64,000 nucleotides of DNA from Tremella fuciformis (GCA_032768795.1 CP136490.1:5394001-5458000); one strand, 5' to 3'. Positions 40,548 through 53,154 are shown, numbered from the stretch's first letter. Translations and numbers: made by a program. Notes: a model not told the origin generated them from the letters alone.

Positions 40548-43500
40548 ATGAAGGTCCGTCACCAGCTAGTTGTATGGCGAACAAGTGGGCTCATTCCAGT
40601 TCGGTAAAACAATCCAGTCCCAGCAGGTGCCCGGGTGGGGAGAGTACTATCTCAATTACAAGGTGAGAAGACCATTCATGCATCTTGGTTGATAGCTGAT
40701 TTCCAAGGCGTTGAAGAAAATCATCAACTCTTACGCTGCCGGGCGGTCGGCGGCGGATGCGTCTATCCTCTCACTCGGCCTTCGGCCTCCTAAACGACCT
40801 CTAGCATCGCCCGGGTCTCGTCGCGATGGCTCATCCCCCTCTCAAGCGGATGCTACGTCGCCCGGGTCCATGTTGTCGCCAATCAGTGATCTTGCTCCTC
40901 TTACTCCAACGGCGGAACCTCCGACCCAAACCCAGGGTCGAAGTGGTATTCTTGGTGCTGCAAATGACAGGGGCGAGAGTTTCAGAGCCCATAGGGATGT
41001 GTTTTTCTTCACTCTTCAACGCGAGCTGGAGAAGGTATGTGATGATCCTGAGCTGAACTCTTCACTCACTCACCCCAGATAAACGCGTTCTACCTTATCA
41101 AGGAACGCGATCTGCGGCTTCGACTACTTAGCCTGCTTACAAGTCGAAAACGGCTGCTTCAGAATGGGGGCCGGACGGACGAGTCTCGAGATTCAGATGT
41201 CGAGGACGGACCGTCAAATACCTCCACAAGCCACAAAGGCGCCGAATGGCTCAATCTCGAGGAGGGTTGGAGGCTGTTCGAGCGCGACCTCGGTCGTCTT
41301 CAAGGCTTCATTGAGATCAATGCCACCGGTTTCCGAAAGATTCTGAAAAAATGGGACAAACGAAGCAAGAGCAATACGAAGGAGATGTATATCCAACGTC
41401 AGGTCGAAGTTCAACCATGCTTCAATCGTGAATTTATGGCGCAATTGTCGGACATTGTGACCGCCAACCTGTTGGATCTGGAGAACGGATCCGAGCAAAT
41501 AGCAAGCGCTCTATTTCACGACCTACCTGATGTGCCCGACCTTGAAGGGGCGGCGTTCGGCCGAGAGACCGAAGCAGACGCTGGTCAGACACTGGCACTA
41601 GACGCGTTGGCCGAGCTGGAGGCGAACCTGCCAAAGGCACTCGGAGACGGCCGGCCGGCTCTTGTTGAGTGGCTCAAAGCTGCCAGGCTTAGGCAACAAC
41701 GAGACAAGAGCAAGAGGGTCATGCGAGTGCTATGGAGATCGGCTCTTCAAGTTCCGGACGACGAGGTAGAGCTGATCCTCGGCGCCTTGCAGCTGGATTT
41801 CGAATACCTCGACGACATCAATGGACGGTCTCCGTTGCATGAGGCCTGTATCGCAGGGAGTATTCTCCTGGTCAAACTCTGTGCGGAACGTCTACCTCGA
41901 CTGCTCGAGTTGAGGGACGCATACGATCGGCGAGCCATCCACTACGCAGCCATGCACGGTCATCCGACCATAGTATCTTTTTTGCTGGAGCGAGTCGATC
42001 CCATGGCAACCGACATGGACGGCTACACACCTCTCATGCACGCCGTCGTGCAAGGTCACCTCGAGGTTGTCAGAATTTTTGTCAACGATAGAGTCACGAT
42101 CGAGCCCACAGCGATCTCAAATGACCTGATTCCCTTGTCTCTCGCGTGTCAGTATGGGCGCGTAGACGTGACCCGTCTGCTCCTGCAGAACGGAGCGAGA
42201 GTTCTACCGAACTCCGAGGGGCTTTATCCCCAACATTTTGCTGCCAAAGCTGGGCACGATTCGATTTGCCGTCTACTCATCGAGCAAGGCGGAGAGGATG
42301 GTGGTGGGAAGGACAAACCGGACAAATACAATTTGTGGACACCGCTTCATCACGCAGCAGTTGGCGGCGGCCCGGGTCACTTGGCTTGCATTCAAGCTCT
42401 GGTGCAGGCCGAATGCGACGTCAACGCCACTGATGAGTATGGCAAGTCGCCGGGCTGGTATGCAGCCTGGTATGGACATGTTGAATGTCTCAACTTCCTG
42501 CTCAATGCTGGAGCACACTTATCCGGTCGACAGTCGACACTTGAGAACCTGGAAAACCTTGGCTTGGCCGCGGATCCCCAAATGGACAGCCTGTCGCCCG
42601 GTTCCGATGTAGAGCTCGATGCGGCAGCCGATGAGTTCGAGCTGATACCTTCATTATCATTGCCGCCACCGATCATTCCGTTGGCTATCATTGCACACTT
42701 TGATGCCGAGCTGACTGGCAGATTGCGCGTATATGGCCACGAGTTCTTGGCTCAGCGATGTCTGGTTCAACTGTCCTTGGGGCACCCCTTCTCCAGATCA
42801 ACGGGAGGCAGGTCGGCCCCGATCAAGCTGTACTCGCGATCGGGACAGCAAGACGCGCTGCAGATGTGGTCCTCGTTGAAGCTCGTGATGACCTCCACAT
42901 CCGACATCGCCTCGCCGCCTCATTCCATTATTCTTCCGCTCGCAGACGAGAGAGAGGTTTTCGCTTTTCAAGTTCACAGTCTAGACAAATTCACTCTCGA
43001 ACTATCCCTTTATCCCACCTTCGGGTCAAAAATTCTGGGACGAGCAGTTATTCTCCCCGCTACGTTCTTGGACATACGCTACCACAAAGCTTTCGTCACT
43101 CCTCTCCTCGATCACCACTTGAAAGCAATCGGAGAAGTCGCTTTCGAAGTTAGTTGTATCAAACCATTCCAGGGCGCTCAACTTGAGATAGGGGGACGAG
43201 TCGAGACGTATTGGAAATCCAAAGTAGTACCTCCGTCGCAAACTCAGGACCACGCGCATCAACATCAGATACATCGACCGCTGACGGTATCAACATCCTC
43301 CCCGGCCCTGCGCGCTCCCACTGGGATGACTGGTAGCCAACCCAGGGAATCTGCCCTCGTGACAGCATCGTCTTTGTCGGGAGACTACGTTCAGGTCATC
43401 GTGCAGCTCACGAAGGATCTGCTTCCAGTCGCATACCCCTCATACACCCTACCGATCTCCGGCTTCGAGTTCGCCGTACCAGACATAAACTCGACGCAAT

Positions 43501-44327
43501 TCCGCCAATTGTCGTTGTCCACCGATCGTAGTCTGAGATTGCCGAGTGCGTCTGGATCCAGCCCTGTCGAGTGGCAGCGAGCCATAGCCTCTGCCATGGT
43601 GACCATGGACGATTTGCTCGTCGCCTTGCCTGCAGATGTCGGCATAAATCTACAGCTTCTCTACCTGCGACAGGTTGACGCCGACTCTTTCGGGACTGGC
43701 TGTTCGGCCGAGGTCAACAAGTATGTTGATAGTGTTCTACATGTTGTCTATGAAGCTGGCAAGGCGACGCCCGGCCGAAAGATCATATTTTCAAGTTTCG
43801 ATCCAACTGTCTGCACAGCGCTCAACTGGAAGCAGCCAAATTGTGAGTGGCTGCCTTTGGTACAAGTCCCTCCCGCTCATGCGTAGACGCTGTATTTTTT
43901 GCATCGTATTGTGGTATCTCGCAAATACCGTCAGATGATAGGTCAAGCACTCGACTGCGCCCCGCACCGACAGAAGAGGAGCCAGACCTGCGATGTTTGT
44001 CAATTCGAGAGGCGGTCAACTTTGCAAAATCTACCAATCTGCTCGGAGTCATGTTGGAGGCGACTACCCTGGTGCGTAGCTCTCGTGTGTTTGGCCGAGA
44101 ATGAGCTGAATACGGTAGGCAGCCGTGCCAAGCCTAGTCGCTTCTGTCAAAGATGTCGGACTACTTCTCGCCACATTTGGAGAAAAGACAGACCTGACAA
44201 TCCTGCGTCAAGGCGCGAGTGATGGCCGGACCGTAGATGCGTTCGTTGAAGATGGGTCAGTCTTCGCTCGTGGCCAAATATTTCGCCCGTGAAGCTGACT
44301 GGCAGCGTTATGACGTTAACAGTGTAG
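40548..44327 (+). CDS. PHO81: PHO81/NUC-2-type phosphate sensor (SPX, ankyrin, GDPD-like)
   Basis: Regulator of phosphate starvation; in yeast it inhibits the Pho80-Pho85 kinase. The start is a two-codon exon (ATG AAG, 40548-40553) then a 46-nt intron to 40599, giving MKFGKTIQSQQVPGW and GEYYLNYK. A second intron (40663-40707) is followed by ALKKIINSY: the SPX domain. SPX resumes at INAFYLIKERDL and FIEINATGFRKILKKWDKR (about 41309-41367), with the inositol-pyrophosphate-binding lysines. Ankyrin repeats run about 41815-42520. The C-terminal half resembles a glycerophosphodiesterase barrel (EVNKYVDSVLHVVYEAG, FSSFDPTVCTALNWKQPN at 43705-43830), and the final exons end in VMTLTV with the stop at 44325-44327. 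About 1,130 residues, typical of the family. Pho81 GDPD domains usually lack activity; I could not verify catalytic residues. Confidence 0.92.
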
Positions 44328-44419
44328 TTCAGCAGCCACATCAGAGTAGCATTACAACGAGATGACGAAGTGCCCTTGCTCTGCGCGACGCGAGAATATG
44401 CATGTCACTTGCGAAAATG

Positions 44420-45788
44420 CTACATGAGGCGCATGAATCGCGCCCAATTGGCCTCCAACTGCCGCACTATGTCGGTCTGATTATGACCTTTCTCTGCGAA
44501 ATCTTTGGCCGTATCCCCTTCCTCACCTAGTTGCCAACCCTTACATGTCGATATCCACACGCATGCTCCCCAGACGAGTCTTGTCGTCAAACGGGCATCA
44601 TGACAATCCGATTCGATCAAGATTCTGCCGGGACTAATTGCCCGAATGAGATCTTCCGCCGAGCCCGAACGGCCAGTAACGAGTATTGACGGTGACGCGT
44701 ACAGGTTACTGAGCTGTCTCTCGGCCTGAGCCCAGAAATCTGGCGCCCAGCCGCCAGCCGAATGAATGTCTACATTGACTCGATCCGTAAAATGTTTACC
44801 GTGCTTCGTGCGGAGAGTGATAAGCACATCATAGGCTGGACCTGGCGAAGCGACCGAATGAAAGGAAACGTTAACGCCTAACTTGATCGCAATCTCGAGT
44901 TGAGCCTCCAATACCGCTCGCTGATGGTTCATAGACGTCTTGAACGGCGTCAATTTCGACCACTCGTCTTCTGCAGCAGGACTTGAAGCCATGTCGTTAC
45001 ACAACTCTTTCTGGCTTTCGGGAGCATATATGGTGGGCCGGTCGCTCTCACGAGAGGGATACATTTGGTCGTGGACATGCCTGGCCTTGGAAGGCCAGCG
45101 CAGTCTAGCCTGTCCGTCCAAGCCCACTTCGCCCAGCATAGTCAGTCTGCCTTGATCCAGGGAGCGTCGAATGTCGATCTCAAGCTTGTCAAGCAGGCTG
45201 TGGAATGGGAGCGGATCGGGGAGATATGGTAAAAGCATATTGAAGAGCTGAGAGTTTTGCGTGCTAGGTGCTTTCGAACCAGTCGAGAAGAAGATCGATC
45301 GGTAATGGTCTTCTTTAGAAGGCGGATCCCGTAGTAGGGAGTACCGGTGCGAGAACCATGGATGGTATCCTGGCCGTGAGACTCCCTCCTGGTCCACAAC
45401 TTAGGCAAGCAGATCACCAAAGCACGCAACAACGCGAGGACCATCTGGGCGTGTCGGCGACGCAGCGATTTGTGCGTTGGCCGTGGTTGCCCACGGACGG
45501 GAGGAGCTCAGCGCCATGACGCGATCTTGGTCCTCTGGCACCGTCGCCATAGCGGCGAGTGCACCAATCCCAACGTGATCATAGTCAGTCGGTGAGAGGT
45601 CAAGATCGGTCGGATGGCAATGAGCATCGGTCACTGATGCCTCAGCTAGCTCGCCAGTTCAACCCTATTGAGACATTCTCACGGCGAGCCAGCACATCAG
45701 GGGCCGGCAGAGGGATGTATCTCCAGTCGGGTGGCCCTGGTGATGTATATGACCTCGACAATGGCGGGTCGTTGTGGCCTGAGCACAT
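44420..45788 (-). CDS. TatD-type metal-dependent hydrolase (Scn1-like)
   Basis: TIM-barrel metallohydrolase related to TatD nucleases and fission yeast Scn1 (Cut9-interacting). The ATG at 45788 begins MCSGHNDPPLSRSYTS. A 50-nt intron (GTGAGA..GCATCAG) joins LAR to LTDAHCHPTD, the metal-binding H-x-H. A second intron joins VVACF to GYHPWFS. GEVGLDG (about 45120) holds the metal-bound Glu, and VSFHSV, NVDIHSAGG and LIESDCH (about 44600) supply the other ligands. It ends at 44420. Its nuclease role is presumed from family. The ATG-to-ATG gap to SWI5 is 171 bp (divergent). Confidence 0.87.
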
Positions 45789-45959
45789 TGCAATCTTCAG
45801 TCGGATGACGTTCGCAAATGACGGATGTTACAGTACAGGTGGAGGTCGTTCACTCCACTCCAAAGAGCGCGACTGACTTTTCTCTCGCTGTCTTTTGCAT
45901 TTGTCCTTCCTTCGCATTCCCGTACTCGCCCTCACAGAGTCGCAGCGCCAATTGGAGAC

Positions 45960-46425
45960 ATGTCATCCGACTGTTCGTCGTCTTCGATCCTGGAAACGCC
46001 GGTGAGCCTCTCACTATCCTCGAACTTCCCATTCCACAGCCTTGCCACCCCTCTCATTACGTGGGCCTGACTGACGCTAGACCGACACCGCCCTCTCTCC
46101 CGAAGAAAGCCGCACCAAGGAGCTTGAAGTTGAGGTTGCAGCCCTCCGCTTGAAGCTTGGGTGCGTGCTAGACGTTCACTTGGACGAAGCCGTCGCTGAA
46201 GTTGCAAAGTGATCGCGACCCCGAGGCTATCGTCCAGAAACACATCAAGCTCCTGCACACCTACAATGAGATCAAAGATGGCGCACAGGCTTTGATAGCT
46301 CATGTCAGTTCAGAACCCGTCCTTGTGATGGTGCACAGTGTCTCATCGTCAGTATGCCAGGCTGGTCCAGAAACCATTGAGGCAGGTATACGAGGAGTTG
46401 AATCTGCCCTTTGGGGACGATTAAG
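45960..46425 (+). CDS. SWI5: DNA repair protein Swi5/Sae3
   Basis: Small recombination mediator that works with Sfr1/Mei5 to help Rad51/Dmc1 filament formation. Exon 1 is MSSDCSSSSILETP. After GTGAGC..ACGCTAG come TDTALSPEESRTKELEVEVAALRL (a coiled-coil helix), an intron, and DRDPEAIVQKHIKLLHTYNE with IKDGAQALIAH, the Swi5 signature. The last exon reads YARLVQKPLRQVYEELNLPF, stop at 46423-46425. About 95 residues, the usual size. The exact acceptor of the second intron is ambiguous (two AGs 10 nt apart, both in frame). Divergent from the TatD gene and convergent with pyrophosphatase (182 bp apart). Confidence 0.88.
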
Positions 46426-46606
46426 GGGGTCAATGACCTGAATGGGCCCCTCGCAGGCGAAACACAGAGAAGAGTTTAGGGGCAGAGCTGTCCAGTTTCG
46501 CCCTCATGCAGTGCTTCGTACCCGTATTCGGAGCTTTCAAGCGCCTCCATGCATATATCCCCGTCGATTCTTTTCGACATTATGTATAGCTGCCAGGGCA
46601 CACTCC

Positions 46607-47925
46607 TTACGCCGAGGCAGACGAGATGAAGAACGACTTGGAGACTAAATTGTCAGCATCGTCTCTGAGATAGGAAGGGCGTCCGCGGCTCACTGGACGG
46701 GTCGATCGGAGCAGGGGGCTTGCGAGAGTCCGCAGGAAGAGAAGTGTACAGCGGGTCCGAGGTCGACACAAGGCCTTTCGAGCCCTTCACAGCGGTGTTG
46801 GCACTGTAGATGAGGTGCGATACGCAGCTTCGTGAGGACAAACTGACATGCTGAGGTTGTAGGCCTCGGTCTTGGCAGCAGACTCGCCCATGACAAGCTT
46901 CCTCCATGCTTCATGGCACTCATGGATGATCTCCACAGCGTACTTCTTGGACTTGGCTTCGCCAGAGAAAGCAAAGACGTTCTATGCGTAAGCTGCAGGT
47001 AGCGGTATCGCATTGAATAACATGCCTCAGGCTTGCCGTCGGGGATTTTGTAGATGCGGAACCACTCGTTGGTGGCTCTGATCAGTCCGGGAAGGTGCCT
47101 TTCCACGTCCTCGATGTCGTTCAATCGAGGAGCGAGAGGGTCGTTGACGTCAACGACGAGAACCTTCCAGTCGGTCTCTCCCTCGTCGAGCAGGGCCATG
47201 ATGCCAAGGACCTTGACTTGCTTGACCTGGCCGACATATCCGACAGCCTCGCCGATCTCGCAGACGTCGAGAGGGTCATTGTCACCGTTGGCGCCGGTCT
47301 CGGCGTGCTTCACCTGCGGGTCCTCCCAGGTCTGGGGAAAAGCACCGTAGTTCCAAATGTAACCTGAGATGAGCAGGAGCGAGCCGAGCCGGGGCGCCAG
47401 ACGCACCGTGGTGAGGGAAGCAGTTGCGGACGTAACGCAACTTGCCCTTCTTGATATCTGCGGGTCAGACAGGCAACTCTCGCCCGGCTGAGGCAACTGA
47501 CCCTGCTTGATGGGGTTGAACGCCTCCTCTTTGGAGATCTCCATCTTGGCGTTGGTCCACCTGGGAACCTCGACGACCACTGCCGGGTTAGCAAACAGAG
47601 TGCTGGGCGTGCGTGATACTGACTGTTGAGAACTGTCTTTGACTCGTCCGCAAAGAGAGGAATGTCGCTAAAGATTAGATGTGGAAGGCAATGTGACGCG
47701 AGACATTGAGAAAGGCTGCTCACTGGAAGGGCGAGATGACCTTGCCTCCTTGCTCCAAAAAGACTCGGTGCTCTGGACGTCAGTTGTCATGGCTCGTTCC
47801 AAATACCCTGCACTACTCACCGAGCGTGTTGGCAGCCTATACGCAAGAAGTCAGTCAACGTGCTTCTTCGGGAGAGAAGCGATGCTCACGCCAACGATGC
47901 GGGTCTGGTACTCTGACGAAGCCAT
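46607..47925 (-). CDS. IPP1: Soluble inorganic pyrophosphatase
   Basis: Cytosolic Mg-enzyme that hydrolyses pyrophosphate. ATG 47925 begins [12 protein letters not shown]. After introns come [52 protein letters not shown], the [20 protein letters not shown] block and the catalytic [12 protein letters not shown] (about 47272). [18 protein letters not shown] follows, and the C-terminal exon [12 protein letters not shown] ends at 46607. All Asp/Glu metal ligands in the DNDPLD motif are present. Seven or so short introns. If the last intron is ignored the frame would read through to a spurious end at 46653. Confidence 0.94.
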
Positions 47926-48304
47926 GGTGGAGAGCCGTCTACCAGTGCTGGAGGTAGAAGTAGAGAGATGAGACAAAGTGGTTGACAGTCTTCTGATAGC
48001 AGCTGTTGTCATGCACGTCTCTAGTCAACAATCGATACAGCAGTGACAAGGCGAGGAAGCGAAAACGCCATCCACACCCCTCCCTCGCCCTCGGGTAAAT
48101 TTGATCCCGCTCTCTTTCAACTCCATTCATTCCAGCATCCGGTCCGTTCAAAAAGCCGGTATGGGCTTTTGGCTTGTGGCACACTGTCAAAGAAGCACAT
48201 GCTTTTCGTGCTTTCATGCAAGGGGTAGATGGTCACAGTCATGAATGAAATTGATACCCATGTTGGTTGGGATGGGAAGTGGAAGCTCGTACTAGGGCTT
48301 GATG
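47926..48304. other. Intergenic region
   Basis: 379 bp between the pyrophosphatase start and the mitoferrin stop (same strand). It presumably holds the IPP1 promoter. A pyrimidine-rich run at 48075-48120 is on the plus strand. No gene is seen. Confidence 0.4.
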
Positions 48305-49694
48305 CTATACTACTCGATCTCGCGATTGGCCCGTCTCCGGCATGACTCCTCCTTGCCGTATCAGTACTTCTGAAGACTGTCAGCGGCTCTCCTTGGCAGT
48401 CAAGCAACGCTCGATGCTCACTGAAGAACTCGTAACTCAACCACGAGATCGCCGTGCTGGGGGCCACGGTTAGAACTCGTGGTAACATTCCTCTGCGCAG
48501 ACCTCTCCATCCGTCTCGCTCGCGAATGATCCTCAGAGCTTCGGCCATGCTGTTCGCGTTCCGTATCCGCGGATCATTGGAGGTGCCGCGAGTTTGGAGG
48601 AGTGTCTACGAGTCAGTCTCGCCAATTATCTCCCTTCTCTGCTTCGACTGTCTCACTTTGGCAACGTCTAGAGGCGTTGTGACCGCTGCTGCGACACCTC
48701 CAGCAATGCCTCCTGCAACTACATGAGTTAGGGGCGAGTACGTTCCTTCGGGGTTCAGAAGCGATTTGAGGGATTCGTATGCAGAGAATTGGACGGCAGT
48801 GAAAGGAACCGTCATTGTGAGGGTTGTGGGATAGGAGACGTAAAACGCAGCGAGACCTTCGGTAGCGTATACGGAACGAGCGCAGGACCAGACGGTCCGA
48901 TGAGGAGAGTTGCGCAGTTGCATGCGTTGTTTGATGACTGGAAAATCAGCTGGAAGCTCTGAGCCTCGGTTTGACATACCGTCAAATGGATTCATGAGTG
49001 CATCTGATGAGATTGTCGCGGCAGCGCCGGCCAGGGCTTTTCATCAGCATGTCTATCGGCGAGACAGGCCGACTTCGACTCACCGGTGCCGCCAACAGCC
49101 CACCATCCCTCCCCTCGGCCTCCGCTGATCTCCCTGACAAATTCGTACATTCCAAAGTGAGCCGCGTGTGCCGGCCCGGCACCCATGATGACGCTAGCTA
49201 CGCCGCGCCATAGACTGCGCAAGCCTTCAGTGGTGGATATGCTTCGTACATGCTGGGAAATGGTAGTGAGAGGAGCCGAAATGGTGCTGTTGGCCACCGA
49301 CGCCGAAGCCGCCGCTGGAGATCCGCGTGTGAGGTGAAGAAGCGCCGAAGGGGACAAGGAAGGAAGGACCTGCATTCTCGTCTGCTTGTCAGCGCGAGAC
49401 TATGAGGAGCTTTCCACCCAAAAATCTCACCTTGATCGAATCGACGGGGAAGATCGCCGCATGCTCAGAGATGCCCGCCAGGGCGCCAGCGAGCATGTTG
49501 GTCCCCCAACCATGCCCGACCGGCAGACTCTCATACTCGTGCTCCTCATCTTCCTCGAGCACCGCCGATGACGAGGACGAGGACGATGACGGGTACTGCG
49601 TTGCGTGCAGGTGTGCCGTGTGAGGTTGTACGTGAAGTGTGGGCGCAGCGTTGCTTGATGATGCCGACGGCAGATCCCTTGGCGAGGGTGCCAT
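48305..49694 (-). CDS. Mitochondrial carrier, mitoferrin type (Mrs3/Mrs4)
   Basis: Inner-membrane solute carrier with three tandem modules of two helices; Mrs3/Mrs4 carry ferrous iron into the matrix. The N-terminal tail from ATG 49694 is Ser/Pro-rich and acidic (SSSSSSSSAVLEEDEEHEYE). Module 1 has AGALAGISEHAAIFPVDSIKTRMQ, the P-x-D-x-x-K/R motif with an intron inside it. Module 2 has MNPFDVIKQRMQLRNSP (intron within DVIK) plus TEGLAAFYVSYPTTL. Module 3 has GGIAGGVAAAVTTPLDVAKV, LRRGMLPRVLTVAPSTAISW and YEFF. A final intron gives a tail ending at 48305. GISEHAAIFPVDSIKTRMQ and MNPFDVIKQR match mitoferrins more closely than other carriers. Confidence 0.9.
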
Positions 49695-50566
49695 CGCGCT
49701 TGGCTGCGCTCGATGGCGCCTGGATCGCTCTGCCCGTAAAGCTCACCGGATGCTCTGATGTTCGGCGTGAGCTGTGCACAGGAAGAAGGACAGGAGAGGG
49801 CAGACGTGAGGGAGAAGGAAGGAGTGAGGGAGAAAAAGTTTGTTGTAGTGTGCCGGCCGGCCGCACGAGTCGCAAGCGAAAGGAATGGGATGGTCGGTCG
49901 GTCGGTCGGCCTCGACGACGAAATTTCTGGGTCCAAAGATCGAGCTAATGTGAACGGGACGTTGAGTGTTCGGTGACGCGGCGACCAATATGCAGTAGAT
50001 CTCGGTGATGAGGGTCTTGACCGAGCGACAGTGGTGGCGATGACTGTGATGAGAACCAATAACTGGCGAGTGACTTTTTGTGACGACTGGAAAGTATTTG
50101 TCTAGCCGAGAGGCGAATCGACAGGGTATGCATGAGCCACAGCCAGGAGAGGGCGTCGTCGGTCAAAAGCCGATAAAGACCGGAGCCGACCGACCGCGTG
50201 ATCTCATCCCTGTCTGATAAAGCTCTCAACAAGAGATGGGGAAGGGGAGTGGGTTTCGGCCGACGCATACACATAGTTACATCCACTCTCAGTCTTGCAG
50301 AAGCACGCATCACAGCGTGCTGCTCATCTGCTCAGACCTTCATTCTCGCTCTCTCTGGATTTGCTCGACTGTGTGCTTCCGTTAGCAATACACGTCATGA
50401 CTGCGGACGAGCCTCAAGCGCAACTGTCATGATCGTGATCGTGTGTACATTATATCAACAGCTGGATGAGGACAGCGCTATGAGTACCACCGGGACATCC
50501 GGTCCTTGGTACTGCGAGCATGACATCAGGTCATTCAAGTCCGATCGAGGCGAGAAGCTGGACAGA
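49695..50566. other. Intergenic region with purine tract and short GGTC run
   Basis: About 870 bp between FIS1 (stop side) and the mitoferrin start. A purine-rich tract on the plus strand (about 49785-49840), which is pyrimidine-rich for mitoferrin, fits a fungal promoter or start region. A short tandem GGTC repeat lies at about 49890-49910. The overlapping open frames show no family. Confidence 0.45.
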
Positions 50567-51383
50567 TCACTTTCTCGTCGCTCTTCTCCACACACTCGCA
50601 ACCACGACCCCTGTGACTGCGGCTGCGCCCGCCAGCAAACCGACTCCTGCAACATCAGCTTTCATGGTCGACCCCCCGCCTGCTCACCGATATAAGCATC
50701 CCTCTTGACAGCGCGATCTATGAGATCTCTCAGTGATTGAGCTTGTCCGTTGTCGGGTTCATGCGACAAGAGCAGGTCTGCCTTGTCAGCCCTTTTCTGA
50801 CGGCTGCGCACCCCTGCTATGACAGCCAAAGGAAGCTCACCGTTGAACTTCTTGGCATACGCATAATTTCGCAATTTGTAGTATCCAACAGCGATATAAT
50901 AGGTGCACTCGCGTCGATGAGATGGGGAAGCCGAGTAGATCTCTGAGTCTTCAGCGGAAGAGATCGAGATAGGCGACCTGCAGAAAGGATCACGGACCTT
51001 GAAGAAGTTTGACGCCTTCTGTCTGTAGTTCTGGAGCTTTCGACTTGACGAGACCCCAGCCTGCAGGTCAGCTTGATCAGCGCGCATAGCTTCCCCATCT
51101 CCCTGTCGAGCCATGTACACTGGTGGGCCTGCGGATCTTCACACTCACCGTAGTTGAATTTGGATTGAGTCGTCACATGCCCTTGCTCTATCTCTTTGTA
51201 GTACTGCCTCCGCAACACCTGCACATCAGCCTCGTGACGTCTCACAAGGGGCGGCCCGGCGGCTCGGCGGGACAGAAGCGAACGACGGTCACGCTCGCGG
51301 CCAACCGACACGTCACTCACATCGAGCTCCTCAAAGTCCAATGAGGTCTCAGCTTCTGCAGCATAGGGGAGATCCGTGGGCAT
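50567..51383 (-). CDS. FIS1: Mitochondrial fission protein Fis1
   Basis: Tail-anchored outer mitochondrial and peroxisomal membrane protein that recruits the dynamin fission machinery. ATG 51383 begins MPTDLPYAAEAETSLDFEELD. After an intron come VLRRQYYKEIEQGHVTTQSKFNY, then the TPR-like helices with RECTYYIAVGYYKLRNYAYAKKFN and DLLLSHEPDNGQAQSLRDLIDRAVKRD. A 3' intron near 50640-50690 is followed by GVGLLAGAAAVTGVVVASVW, the C-terminal membrane anchor, and a basic tail RRATRK, stop at 50567. Several introns make the gene hard to see in single frames, but all elements of the family are present in order. Confidence 0.9.
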
Positions 51384-51568
51384 TGCGTCTTCGAGAGTAA
51401 GGTGAACAGGAGGGAAGATGGGTTGTAGTGAAGATTCAAGGCAGACTTCGTATGGGTGGCCAAAATCCACATCGTCACCGCACCGGCAATGGCGGAGATC
51501 CCATCTCACCACGTGGCGAGCAATGGCCCCGCATACCTGGACGATGCATGATGGAATACGACAGGCAT

Positions 51569-53154
51569 TCAAATGCCATCCACGTCCATGACCCCGTGCT
51601 CCGCCTCGCTGTACATACGCATCATCTCACTCGCCTGCCACGGCCGTTTCTCCAACGCCCTCGCAAAGTTGCCTCCAAATACCTCGGCGATCACTTCGGA
51701 CTTTGTGACTGGAGCCTGGAATCCTTCATCGGTTGGTTTAGGCCGGATCATTGTGCCAAGCGCCTTAATACACGCCTTCATCAGCCCCGTACGGCTCTTC
51801 TTTCCTTCGCCTGGGTAGAGCCGGACGGTCAGGTCATCCAGCCGTAACAAGCGTTGACTAGGATTGTCGCCCCAAATGGCTCTTCGGACCGCAGGACCAC
51901 CTAGAGCGCCTAGGCCTAATACCGCGCCTTCATAGCGGCCGGCCGGAGGGAACGAAGCCCCAAGAGGAGAAGGGAATGGATCGGAATTGAGGGCCTGAGT
52001 AAGGGTTGAGAGAAGCCGCGGTAGAAGACCCGGGTATTTGGGACCGTACGTTTCACTTATTTTGCGTAAGACCTCGGACGCCCGCACGCGGACCTCATAA
52101 GGTGTTGGCTGACCAGGGTATGAGGAAGGAGGATGAGGACCGAGAGGAACAGTGAGGAGGATGGACATGAGAGGCGGTAGAAGTTGATGTAGCTATCCGG
52201 TCAGAACAGTTTTTTATGTTGGGGATTTTCACATACATATGGCTCGATGAAGAGTGTGTCGTTGTCCAGTAATGCCTCCATCGCATCGAGAAGACATGCC
52301 AGCACCCCGGTCGGACTGGTCAGGCATTTCTGAACGCTTTCCACTACCCATTTGACCAAGTACACGAGGATCCCGGATACTGCTTGATCCCCGCGCAGGC
52401 TGGCCAACGCTGCGAGTCGTTGACGCTCGGCATCCGACAATGGTTGGTCATCTGTGGGCGGTTTCGAAGCTTCTGACGGGACGACAAGAGCAACGGTGAG
52501 TCGACCGAAGTATAGCTGCAACTCCTGAGGAAGATGAGCCTTTGCCCCGGCTTTGAGAGCGGCATTTCCCGTCGTCGGCATATTGCGCGTTCTGGAAGCT
52601 AGATATGTCAGCCGATATATACCCACAGGTAGAAACGACACACGTCCTGCTCGCGACGAAGGTGCCGGATTGTCTGGGATGGCAGGCTGAATCCCTTCTA
52701 CCGCTAGCCAATGTGCTTTCCACTTGACACCTGCCGAGTTCGCCAGACCAGCAGGAAGAGGTTGTTTAAGATACGTGGCAAAGTCGATCTCATCGTCCGG
52801 CACATGATACAGCTGAGGCTGAGACTGAGAAGACGATCCGCCGCTTGACGTGAGTGGTGCAGTTGGCAGAGGTATCGCGGCGAAAGGGGGTTGAGGCAAT
52901 GGGCGTGGAGGGACCAGTACTGGTTCGACATTCAACACTTCCATCGCATACTCGATATCTTGTGGCTGGAGAGTCGTCCGCTTGCCGTGGATCATAAACT
53001 TCTTCGCCTCTTGCAGGATGAGATTCAGGCGGTACTCGACATCGCCCGCTAGGAGGTCTGCCGCACCCACACCGAGGTTGTCGATAGGGAGGCTTTGCGC
53101 GACTTCGGACACCGAATCTGGCGAGTAGATCCCAAAACCCACTGGCGCTGGCAT
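51569..53154 (-). CDS. TAF6: TFIID subunit TAF6
   Basis: Histone-fold subunit of TFIID (also of SAGA in yeast), which pairs with TAF9. ATG 53154 begins MPAPVGFGIYSPDSVSEVAQ. The histone fold covers SVSEVAQSLPIDNLGVGAAD to TTLQPQDIEYAMEVLNVEP (about residues 13-80). PLPAGLANSAGVKWKAHWLAVEGIQPAIP follows, then the HEAT-repeat domain with LQLYFGRLTVALV, QVSGILVYLVKW-like (VSGILVYLVKWVVE), LLDAMEALLDN, and after an intron near 52200-52240 LLPPLMSILLTVPLG and VRASEVLRKISETYGPKYPG. GALGGPAVRRAIW is near the end, with the stop at 51569. An earlier GTG-type start is less likely because it lies before the true ATG. Confidence 0.93.

Noticed and set aside
49427..50059. 210-codon minus-strand frame upstream of mitoferrin
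   Set aside because: It overlaps mitoferrin's first exon in another frame and is Ser/Arg/Pro-rich without domains.
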